Shown here: positions 1 through 12,300 of the stretch, piece after piece
How the letters are laid out: each line of letters opens with the position of its first letter
Position numbering within the stretch: the stretch's first letter is position 1
Assembly (NCBI GenBank): GCA_963662155.1
Contig: OY759270.1
Span: 8,145,461-8,209,460 of the forward strand
DNA: 64,000 bases
Direction of reading: 5' to 3'
DNA from: Lamellibrachia columna
Taxonomy: Eukaryota > Annelida > Polychaeta > Sabellida > Siboglinidae
Position numbers and translations under genes: made by a program
The notes under the pieces: generated by a model
The model's input: only the letters and a program-made list of their open reading frames with translations
Databases searched by the model: none
Told to the model about the DNA's origin: nothing

Positions 1-397
1 AATTATAAAATGTATTACTCATTAACATAATTTATAATTATACATAAGTGAATTTTCTTGCCTGTAATGCACAGTGAAGTATTGGTCTCTTGTGATTGGG
101 ACGATTCCATCAAAGAGTGTTTGTTCATGCATGTTACAACTGAAAAGTGCACTGAATAACCTGCAAATGAGTGATTCTTGTGCTCAGATATGTATATATA
201 TATTGTATTGTAGTATTCTATTCTGATCTTATCTCTATTCGGCTAGATACTATCATGGCAATGCACAATTACAACTTTTTGTACTAGAGCTGGTTCTCGT
301 CAAAAGCCCTCCAGGGTTTCCAGAGAATCTTCATAGTTACACTGTAATTTTTTTACATTATGCAATATTGTAATCAACATGTGTGCATGTTACTGAA

Positions 398-403
398 ATA
401 AAG
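398..403 (+). terminator. Poly(A) signal AATAAA, possible end of an upstream + strand gene
   Basis: AATAAA followed by gttttatttatctc. Bases 1-420 have no coding frame and could be the 3' UTR of a gene lying upstream, ending before CELF begins. This rests on the hexamer alone. Confidence 0.25.
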
Positions 404-885
404 TTTTATTTATCTCATTGAGAATTATTTTAAATATGTCAGTATGTTGATTTTCTAATTTTTCAGATTTTCTAAATTATTTGATGACTCTGGAAAAATA
501 AGCTTTTCATCTTATATGTACACTCATTTTCATTACTAAAACAATTGCTACAAATTCTCTAAATTTAAGCCATGAATAATAAGATAAATTAGGTGCAAAA
601 TATTTTTTTCTTATCTGTAATTGGCATTTGAAAATTGTGTTGTATGGGACATGTCTTTTCTTAGGCATAATTCTGCTCATGCAAACCTGTCCTTTGTGAT
701 TTAATACAGAAACAATAGGTGGTTCATTATAAAACGTTTGCACAAACATTGTGAACACGATCTCACTAGGAAGAGCTTTTAATGTTTGCTTACATATATA
801 ATTTTTTTTGTGAGTTAGATTAATGTAAAGTTGGAATGTTTTTATCATTGTCGTTTATCAGTGTGTGTGTTTGTTTCTCTTGCAG

Positions 886-957
886 GTAAGTACCAATCAT
901 GCTGGAAATTGCATCGCCCCAGTCTCCAGTCTGTCTGACGCTCCCTTTAGCAGCCAG
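886..957 (+). CDS. CELF: CELF exon 1: 5' UTR end and N-terminal 19 codons (candidate)
   Basis: The acceptor tttctcttgcag precedes 886 and the donor CAG|gtaatg follows 957. An in-frame TAA at 887-889 sits just before the ATG at 899, so this would be the true start on this transcript. The exon ends in phase 2 and joins in frame to 8388. The encoded start is [20 protein letters not shown] do not recognise this N terminus from other CELF proteins. Further 5' UTR exons must lie upstream. Confidence 0.6.
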
Positions 958-3900
958 GTAATGTACCATTCATATCAATTGCATCTACTCATGTCAATGG
1001 CATACAAATGTGGATTTTCTGTAATCTCGGGTAAGCATAGTTACTTAAAAAATCATACTAATAATCATTGTAAAAATATGAATTAGGTATTGTTTTATTG
1101 CTAAAGAGATGCTTTATTATAATATTAGTTATATATAATCATGGGGATATCAGTGCCTGAATTTCACCAAACCAGAAAACAAAACAAAAAACATTTGAGT
1201 TTTTTCACCCAGCTACAAGATAATTACTGAGTAGCTGTAATGAGACAAATGTAGCCATACTTGTTAGCTGCAATATAAAAAACAAATGTAAAAAAAAATT
1301 ATTTGATAAGTTCAATCACGGAGCTTCCCAATGGTATATTGTTTTCCTTTCTTAGTTAGAAGCCACAAATGAATGCATAAATTTATTATGCAGAGTGGTA
1401 ATATTGACAAATTTGGGCACCAACTATATCACGTTTTGTAAGCTATATTCTCAATAGTTATCTTTGAATCTGGTCATGAATAAAGATGAGACAGAAAGAA
1501 GAATATATCAGTTTTCGATTGATACTATTTGTTCCCATATCAGATAATAGTGACAGAAAGGAATATTGTTATAAAAAAGTTGGTCCTGGTCTCTGCGTAA
1601 AGCCATATGCCGCCGTTATGAGGAAATTCCAACAGCCGTTTTTGACCTTTGAAAGGGTTAAGACAGGTTTGACTATAATGTCACAGTTTTTTTGCCAGTG
1701 ATGTAGTGGTTAAAACACCAATTGAGGGTACCCAGGTTTGAATCCTCAACTGCACCTGTTTCCAACTTCATTCGCAAATGGCTCCCATACATCCTGGTTT
1801 TTTCACTGTTTAAAGTGGGCATCTGGTGACTGAACTAATACCACACTTGAGGAATATTTTGCATCAGGGATAAAGGATGGGTAAAACAAAAAGCTAGATC
1901 ATCACTAAATGAGTAAATGTATATAGTTATAATGGTTGTCATCTCTTCAAGTTATGCTAACTATTATTATATCACTGTTACTATAATTAATACATTTTTA
2001 AAGTATCTTGAATAATAATTACAATATGTAATATGTTTAACCCTAGGAGTGACCATGATAAATTTCCACGATGTACACAAATTGGAATTATTCATAAGGG
2101 TGCTTTTAAAAAATCATAACATCGCTAATAATTATAGCACAAATGTGATTGAAGTATCATTTTGTTGCTAAAAAGACTATTGTAATAAAATGAAAAAGAA
2201 CTACAGCACATAATCTTATCACTATTTGAATTTCATCAAAAAAAGAAAAAAAATGTTTACCCTACTACCAGATAATTGGCTGTATGTCCCTATGGTCCAA
2301 TGGGGGAAATGTAGTCATACACGTGTAATAGCTGTAAAATAAAACAAAAATGAATCAAATCTGTTGAGAACATTTATTTTTATTTTTTTTTGTGCAAAAC
2401 TGGACTATGCCGATTCAGGCCCATCGGTCCCATGTTGTTTACCGTGGCAGTGCAGGCTGTCGAAGCCGGCGGAAATCACGATGGCAACTTGCTGATATTT
2501 ACCTCATAAAAGCCCACAACATCGTTCTAATTGTCTGAACTAGTTTAATAATATGATGCACTAATGCTGTCGTTCAGTTTATTTAAATATTGACGCGGAA
2601 ACTTGAAATAATCTGGCCTAAAGTCAACTGACACAGAACAAAGTGAGAAAACAAAATGGCGGATTAGTAAATAAAAAGCCCAGACGGCCCAGACAACACG
2701 TGTTTGTAACGACAATGCTTATTCGCTGCATATAGCCTGCTTGTTCATTCATGTGTATTCGGATAGGCCAATCATAGAGCTTTCCAAAGGTATAACATGT
2801 TATATATTTAGATACTATGAATGGAAACGTAAATTTATTCTGCGGAGCATAGTAAAAGCAGCCAAATATGGGCACCAACTATGTGATACGTTTTGTAAGC
2901 TAGATCGTCATTAGCTATCATTGACTATCCTCATGAATAAATATGAAACAGAACAAATTATACCATTTGTTCCCATGTGAGGTACTGGTGATGGGAAAAA
3001 AATTGCTACTGCAGAGTGATACCAGAATCAGCCGGAAAGCTTTTTGCACTGATCGTGCGCGCTGAATTCAGCCCAGTGGTCACTCCTAGGGTTAATGTTG
3101 TGGGTCCATAGTTAGTTATTAACATAAAAATTGTACAAGTGTAAAAGAACTTTGTATATCTAGACAAATTAAATTTTGTGCCTGTTGTGTGCCAATAGGT
3201 CACTTCTTGAGAGTGGCCCATATAATCTATAGGCACAGCTGCTGATAAAACTGGCATTCCTGAATGTGTTCTAATCAAGATAGCTGTTTTGCTTGTGGGA
3301 AGTGTCTACCATATGAGATAGTTGAAGTGGTGAATGGTTCAGTTTCATGTAGGTTCAGTCTGGGTAGGACTGTAAGGGTTAGATTGTTGTACTTTAGTGC
3401 CTGTTTGGCTATCATCAGTGGTGGCGATTAGGCCGGCTGGGTGTAAAGTGAAGCAACAACCAACTAGAGGTTTTTTCAGGTCCTTCTAAGTCCTTATATT
3501 TGATTTTTTCTAAAGGCCTTCTATGTCCTTATATTAGTCCAGCGGTCCTTATAAGTGGTTATTTCCAGTAAAAAAAATTAATCATTTACTTAACTGGCCT
3601 AAATTATTAGGGCTTTATGTCGATGGTATTTGATGCATTTTTGTACCTGAATGTGTTCCTTGCATCATTCCGCATACGTCCGGTAAAAAGGTTCATACAT
3701 TCTGATCTAAACAGATGTTGTGTATTTATCTTTTTTGATGCATGAACATGTGCTGTAAATGTGGTACCTTGAAGAAACGAACTCGCTAGATATGTCTTAT
3801 TTACTGGACATTATCATGTATTGCACGCCGCCATGTTGTTAATCAAAGTCATGCAGACGCGAGAGTTCAGCGAGACCAGGGCCATATTTGTTCTCTTCAC

Positions 3901-4480
3901 TTGTGATGAACGTGTTTCGAAATGCTGGGAAATTACACTTTCTAAGATAGATGGCTGGCAGATGAGAGATACAAAGATTGGATTTTAAAGGATGCAGCTG
4001 ACAAATACTTTGTAAAGTGCGCAGTTTGCTTGAAGCATTTAAGCCTCGCCAGCATGGGTGAATCGGTTCTTTGGAAACATGCTGATATGGACCTACACAA
4101 GAAAAATTGAAGCAGCATCAGTCAGATTCTCAATGAGGGATGCAGGATTTCTTCACGCCTGAGTACTAATTTTTTTTCTTAGTATGCCATAGATGGTCCT
4201 TATAAAAAGGAAAAAAGGTCCTTAGAAGTACTTATATTTGAAGTCGGCAAATCCCTACGAACCCCGATTTATGATATATGGAAAAACATGCTGAGTCATA
4301 TCAAACAATTTTCAGGAAATAGAAAAATAATTTACTTCAATTTTAACCAGTGAATGAGTGGCTATACTTGGGCATTTCTGCAAAAGAACTAAGCATTTAC
4401 ATGCAAATTGTGCCTATAACATGAGATATTTACAAGCTACAATTCTGAAATTTGCTTAATATGTAAACGAATTGGTACAG

Positions 4481-4567
<87 letters not shown>

Positions 4568-6304
4568 TATATATAATTCAAGAATGATAGGGAGAAGGAC
4601 AATGAAATGGTACACGAATATGGATAAAAAAAAAATTCCTGATGTGTTAAAGTAGAATGTCCAAACTGCTACCATTTATTGTCCGTACTGGCAATAATAT
4701 TTTAGTTTATTATTTAGTATCTGTTGACAAGGTAAAAAACGGCTCCATTTTAAAGGGGGAAAGGTAATTTGTTATCCTAGCTGGGGTGGCTATTCTGTGG
4801 TTGTTTAGAATTGAGTAATTTCAGTAGAAGTTTCTAACATAAACTAACCATTTCTTTTCAAATTATAGATGAAATGCTAAATAATCAGATTAATAATTTA
4901 AATTTAAATGTTATGTGATTTGGTGATGTTTTGTGATTTTAAAAACAGCAATCACAACTAGCCCTGCCTTGGAGTAACTTGTGTTACCTGAGGACACCTC
5001 ATAAAAGTTAAAACGTATTACTGTGCACATGTGTAATGCATTAAGTGCTCAATTATTTATGCATTTGCTATTGGCATAGATATATGTGGTTTTGTTGGTT
5101 TTGATTGGGTAACAATTCTTACTGCAATCCTGAAATCAGTTTTTCTAGCTAGCCCTGTCCCCCTACAGTGAGATTGTTTATTATGTCACTTCAGATCTGT
5201 GAGCAACTGAGCATAGATTGATTGTATCTGCCATTCTGATACACTGTGTGACCCGTACAATCAGGTAGCCTGAGTTTTGTCCATACAAAGACTGTTTGCC
5301 TCAACCTGGCTGGGCCTGTCCATGATACCTAGTTCAGCTTGAGAGGGTGGTAGACAGGCAAGTCAGTGGATAGTATGTGTGTGTGGAATACAGCGTAACA
5401 TTGACAGCTCTGTGTACAACATGTCTTACAGTGAATCGGAGCAGATCTCTGAGATACTCACATGTGCAAAAAGGTTGAAAACCAGGTAAGCCTTTGTTTA
5501 GGGGCTTCTGTTATGAACCAAGTGCGAAGTGAAAGATGAAAAATAGCTTTCTCTATGACATTGGCCAGAGAATCAGTTTTGGCATGTTTAGCAGAATTAC
5601 GTTTTTTAAACTGGCCAGAGACGGATTAATGATTGATTGTATAATTTTTGTGGGCAGCCAGTGTGATTGTAAAGTGTGCTGCTGCCTGTCGGAGTCCACT
5701 ATTTTTGTGGGCAGCCAGTGTGATTGTAAAGTGTGCTGCTGCCTGTCGGAGTCCACTAGAGGTGATCGTCCATCGTAAATATTTTGGTTGTTATGGGTAA
5801 AATTCAAATTGACCAGACCATTAGTTGCATTTTAGGGGCGTTTTAGGGTTATTTATAGCATATGTAGTCCATCAATGAAAAACTGCTCTGATCAAACTTT
5901 CCCCAGGGTTAGTTGAATAATTCGTCAACAGCACCCATAACTCTTTTGACGTCATATTAACTAGCCGTGTTTATGCAGGCTCCATGATGTGGTGGCACTG
6001 TTTGTCCACGCAAGATTCCCAGTGAGTGCAGATAAATTCCAATCATCAACAAAATTGATTAATTGGAAGAACACTAAATATCAGGTGATACTTCCAGAAG
6101 TAGAATGCATTGAATCGAATTGAGGAAGGATCTTTAAAGATTTTATTAATATTACATTACACCCGTTTTGGATGTTGACGGACAGGCTAATGATGCCACA
6201 TCTTATTTCTACAGCCGACATTGCGCAAACAATCAGGCGTATAAAATAAATATTGGAAACACACCTGTAATACTATCTGATGTATGTCTACTTTTTAAAG
6301 TATC

Positions 6305-6387
<83 letters not shown>

Positions 6388-9300
6388 ATTAATGACATAT
6401 ATTTTAAATGATTAATTACAATAGATAGATCTATAAAATGGCAACCATTTGAGAATTGCTCATACATACCCATAATTACTGTGAGTGGAGTTAGTAGCCT
6501 TGAACATTTTCAATGTCGCTGTAAATGGTTAGTGAAAAACTGCACTGGATTATCACAAACAGGCGTGCTAGATTAGAAGAACCAGATGCGAGATCACTGC
6601 AAATTAACCTATTTAGTGATGAATAAATCGACTATGTGCAAAGTCCTATTACCACAAAGGTATTTTATTTGGTTAAAAGTTGCTTTTTCGAAACGAACTA
6701 GAACTTGCAACAACCAACTAGAACTTGCAACAACCAACTAGAACTTGCAACAACCAACTGGAACTTGCAACAACCAACTGGAACTTGCAACAACCAACTA
6801 TAACTTGCAACAACCAACTGGAACTTGCAACAACCAACTAGAACTTGCAACAACCAACTAGAACTTGCAACAACCGTGTCATAGGCACTATAAGCACCTG
6901 CCAGATTAAATATATAAAATGCCAAATCTCACAAGTTTCATCTAGTCTACCTGACCACTTTGGTGGTTAATGTAGTACATTTTGTGATTACTCTCATGTA
7001 GGTGGGGCTATAATGGGGAGGGATAATCAATTTATCTAATCTTTGCCAGGCTATGTGTAATGTCACAGTATATACTAGTGGTAAGGCTGGCCCCACAATG
7101 TTCTGTCAGTGAACATTAGATGCTGCCCAATAAAGCAGATTGATAAGGCTATCTGGCAGGATGTTTAGCCCCTTAGTAAAATAGCCTTGATTCTATAGTA
7201 TGTTCAGTGCTTCTAGAGATAGGTCTGCACAAAGATTTCCATCAGCTAAACATTTTTACATGTTACTCATCTTGGTTCATCTCAACCACTTTTTTTAGAT
7301 ACAACTACTGCATTTGTTAAGCATACTTAAATAGTTTAACATTTTATTCACTAGAAGGAGACATTTAGCAGCAGCACATTGTGATTTCTTCTTCCATTTA
7401 ATTTAAGCTCAGAACTGTTAGCCACATGTAAATGTGGCTAGACTATTTTCCAGCCGTGATCACTACTGCGTGGCAGCGGGTGGTGTAGTGCTGGTTCGGC
7501 TCCGTGTTGGTCAGAATATGTCGTGTCTGTGTAGTTTAGCAATATATTAGATTTATGTCATTACACATTATGTAAAAAAATTCAAGCCAAGCTGTAATAC
7601 AAAACTTTTTATACTGTCTGTCAGTGGTGGGAAAGTTAATATATGGAGGTGTTTTTATCACATTGCAATGTTTCACAATTTCGTGGAATGTTTACTTTAA
7701 ATTTGGTGCCTTAATTGGAGCACGTTATGTGGTCCCTTTTATTGGGGATCCATGTTCTCTTCTGGGGGGTCATGGTCCCTGTTATGGGAAGTCATGAACT
7801 CGTGGTCTCTGCTATGGGGATTCATGATCCATGCTGTGGGGTTCATGGTTCCTGGTATGGGGGTTCCTGGTATGGGTGTTCATGGTTTAGCAGAGGCTTC
7901 ATGGTCCCTGCTGTGTGGTTCATGGTTCCTGCTATGTGGTTAATGGTTCCTGCTATGGGGGGGTTCATGGTCATGTAGGGTTTGTGGTCCCTGCTATGGA
8001 TACATGGTCCCTGCTATTGCCACACCTAACAAAATTCCTGCATATCATGTCTCGTTTGGAGCAGTGTTTATGCAATGGATAATTTGAGCAAATTAGCATT
8101 TTTTGCATCTGTTTGGTGTTATCACAAAGTTGTTCGGTAGTACCAGGTTTACTGTTGCCTTCTTTTCATCTTTTGGACATGTATCTGTGTCTTTGACCTG
8201 TATTTGCATAACAGATCAGCATTGCATACTTTCCTATCACAATATTTCACTAATGACTAAAAAGCAGTTCTTATATACAAAAGTCATGGCTTAAATTAGG
8301 CTACTGGTAGATCCAAGTTGTATAAAAATGTGTCAGAACTTTGTAAGTTATTCAGCCAGCCTCACTGTGTGTGATATCTGCTTGCAGCAATATGAATTCA
8401 CCTCAGACAGAGCCCGATCCAGACGCGATAAAGATGTTTGTGGGGCAAGTGCCCCGGTCCATGGATGAGGACGATCTTCGCAAGATGTTTGAGGAGTTTG
8501 GGCCCATCTGTCAGCTGAATGTGCTGCGTGACAAAGTTACCAGCATGAGCAAAGGTGAGACTTGTACTGACAGTGACTGTTTAATACGAGCAGAGGTAAG
8601 GCTTTACTGACAGTGACTGTCTGATACACGAGGGAAGGTTAGCAAGTGGTGCTGACAGTGACTGTCTGATGTATGAGGAAAGGCGAGTGATTAGTACTGG
8701 CAGTGACTGTCTGATATATGAGGAAAGGTTAGTGATTGGTACTGACAGCGATTGTTTAAGACCAGACACGGCAGCTGAAATCCCGTATTTTGAAAAAAAA
8801 TAGACAACAAATTTGTTTCCTCCTTATTCCGATAGCGTTGTATGTAAATTTTTACACTTATTTTTTATAAAGTGTGCCCCTATAAAGTTATAATCGCATT
8901 TTGATTCTCAAGACGGAGAACAAGTTCGAAAATATGTGATGTTTAGACCTTTGCAACGCTGCCGTAAATTCACTGTATGCCATCTTGTTTAGTATGGGTA
9001 GACTCCCCTTTCTGTCCTTTAACCGCCTGTTGGGACAGCATCCCCGCCCTTTGGCCCGCTGGACATCGTCATATATGCAAGCAGGATTCTTCTGACTATC
9101 TCCTTATTTGGTATTCGGCATTGTACTACGTCACCGTCGGGATGCTCTGCTATGCTTGCGACCCACGTTGACCCGGATCCATATATGGTGCAGACATTTG
9201 CATATATGACGCGTGGTCTCCCACAATGCACGATGTTATGATCATGTAAGAGCAAATAAATTTTCCTCAATGTTTTTGGGCAGAAAAAGACAGGGAGAGC

Positions 9301-12300
9301 GCAGCAACTGCGGGATGCACATGCGGATAGGACATTTTCAGCAGTGAAACGGCCAGATACAGCAGAAATGCAGCCGTGTATCACCACTGCAGACAATGAG
9401 ATAGCGACACCTCCGGCTACAGTTCCCACGGACAGCGGCGAAGTTGGGAGTAGAACGGTGGCACAGGTCAACCACCGACAAGGAAGAAGGGCCAGCATAC
9501 GAGGCTGAAGGACTTGACTCAATGTTGCGGAACTTTTTCTTGGCTGTTCCTGAGACTAACAAATTTAGTTAAGAAATTTTTCGTGCTATGCCAATCATAT
9601 GATGAAATTGGAAATATCATGAATATAACCTGTCCATGAGTGACCTGCGTATGACATGAAAACAAGTTACACATTTGGAAACATAGTGTTCTATTTGTTC
9701 TATCAATCCTGATTGGTGTTATCAGATACATGACACATGTAATCCATATAACTGGTAATATTAAAGTCATGTCAGTCAGATTTACATTGTTATAGCATAC
9801 ATTATTCTCTCCATGCAATAACGACCTTATATTTGTAATAACTTGCTTAATTTATTTGTAATGAAGGTATTTATAACGAAAAACATTGGATTTTTTTCAA
9901 CAATATTTCTAATTCAAAATAAAATATATAATTTATTAAAATTACAAAAGCAAAGTTGTTATTGCATAATATATCAAGTTGTCTAGATATAACAGTGAAA
10001 GAACTGTGATCTTATCTGCTGTAGTAATGGCTGGGGACCATGCACAAAGTGTGCTACATTTTCACATTATGACAGCCATCTTGTTTGTTACCATAGCAAA
10101 GGGGGTCTGAATGAAAAACGTTCAATGTATGTTGTTCTCCCCTTGACCTACTCTTTCTTATTGGACAAATAAGTTTGGCATAATTATCAATATAAAAAAA
10201 TACCCATGCAGTTGCCATATCTGGCCTTAATACAAGCAGAGGTGAGACTACTGATAGTGACTGTCTGATGTATGAGGAAAGGTTAGCGATTGGTACTGAC
10301 AGTGACTGTCTAATGTATGAGGAAAGGTTAGCGATTGGTACTGGCAATGACTGTCTCATACATGAGGAAAGGTTAGTGATTGGTACTGACAGTGACTGTC
10401 TGATACATGAGGAAAGGTTAGCGATTAGTACTGACAGTGACTGTCTGATATGAGCAAAGGTGAGACTTGTACCAGCATTGTGTTTAGTATGAGAAAACGT
10501 AATTTTGTTACGTTTTGTTTGTCTCTACATGTCTCTCTAGTAAACACATTACATGACACTTATCGTCAGTGCACAATTAAAAAAAGTAATTCTGCCTTCA
10601 GTGCTTGTAGACATTGTTAGTATTGGCACTGATGAGACAAAATATAAAGACACAATGAAAGCAAAAGAGCAATTTTTTTCAGTGAATAGTTGGTGTGAAC
10701 AAAGGTGAATGGAAAATTTCTAATGATTGATTGCCATGCACTATGATGATTGAGATTTTTGGGATGTATAATTATGGAATGTGGGGTAATTATTGGCCTT
10801 CAGTGATGGACAATAATATGATACATTGATGTCTTTACAGGTTGTTGTTTTGTGACATTCTTCACAAGAAAGGCAGCATTAGAAGCACAAAACAAGCTAC
10901 ACAATATAAAGACAATGTCTGGGGTGAGTAGAATGTTGTCTGGTCACAGTCTACACAATATAAAGACAATGTCTGGGGTGAGTAGAATGTTGTCTGGTCA
11001 CAGTCTACACAATATAAAGACAATGTCTGGGGTGAGTAGAATGTTGTCTGGTCACAGTCTAACTGAAGCTAGAATAGAGCAAAACACTATTCTCGGTGTG
11101 TAAATCAACCACTCATGAAGTGGCGTTTTCTGGGGCATGGCCCCCATAGTTTTTTTTATACTACCTTTATAATGGTGCATTCTGAATTTCTGGCTAGTGC
11201 ATTTTTAAGGGTATTTCAACGTTCTCTTGAAATTAGAAAGGAAAACAAATGTTGGCATGTAACAGTTTTTTTGTTGTAAAATTGAAAGTAACCAAAACTG
11301 GCACAAACAATTTCTTACTGGTTTAAATTCAAAGCATAAAATTGTCAGATTTAGTAAAAGTAGAATACAAATATGTACATAATTATATACGATTGAATTA
11401 TAACATATTTAACTAAATTTTTTTCCACAAAACATTACTTGTGTGTTGTCTACCATAATAGTCTGTTTTTACTAAACAAAGAATTAATAATGCAACAGTG
11501 CCGTGTTCTTGGACATATCTGACAATCGGGTCCTCTACAATGATGAGAAAAATAGGTAGTGTGAAAAGATTCTCAAATAAAAAATTGGTGTACTTTGTTG
11601 GAAAGTTTTTTTGCTAAGCTTCATTTTGCCAAGCATCATTTGCACTTACATTTGGTACCATGCACTAAATTTGTCTACATTGAGGCGATCGATAATTCTC
11701 TGTGTTTTACTGGTTTATCTTTATAAGGTGACACCATGCCTTCTGTAAATCGTAAGCCGGAGCGTGGTTACAGTGCTTAGATTCATGAGCAGCTCAGTTA
11801 ACATGTAAGATATGCCTCCCGCACTTATATTCTGCTGGGCTGCACACAATGGTCTGGGAAGGCATTTCTCACAAATGTGTTTGTAAATGATTTAATTGTC
11901 CATTTTCTTTGCTCTCGCCAAGTCAAGATTTATGATTGAACTAGTACTCGCTCAACCAATGAGTACTACAGAGGGGTAGTCAATGTATTGTTCCAGGTTC
12001 GAAGCGATTTTAATCATGTACATCAGATGGCCACATACATAGTAACAATATAATCACTCAGGTTGACAAAAAAAACAGTGAAGATAAATATCACCATAAA
12101 CCGTAAAGAAAAGTCGTGAATGTAAACATCACGGAAAATTATATAGACTCTTAAAGTCTAAAAAAATTTGACAAGTAAACTCTGACCGGAAATTTTTAAT
12201 TCTATTGCTACAGCAGGTATGGCCTGCCAGGGCCACCCTTACTAAAATTGCCTTAAATTCAGCATGACTACACACATCAGTGTGAATTTAAGACAGTCTT

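Noticed and set aside
1690..1760. tRNA-like A and B boxes (also at 21690 and 30850)
   Set aside because: They do not extend to a full cloverleaf with acceptor stem; SINE heads explain them better than tRNA genes.
6699..6875. Regular 20-bp repeats that could suggest a CRISPR array
   Set aside because: Units are head to tail with no unique spacers, and the genome is eukaryotic.
7715..7978. 87-residue frame rich in Gly, Trp and Val
   Set aside because: Lies wholly in the catggtccctgctatgggg minisatellite.
9019..9522. 167-residue - strand frame inside the TTAA element
   Set aside because: No transposase motif, odd composition and no splice partner; probably chance.
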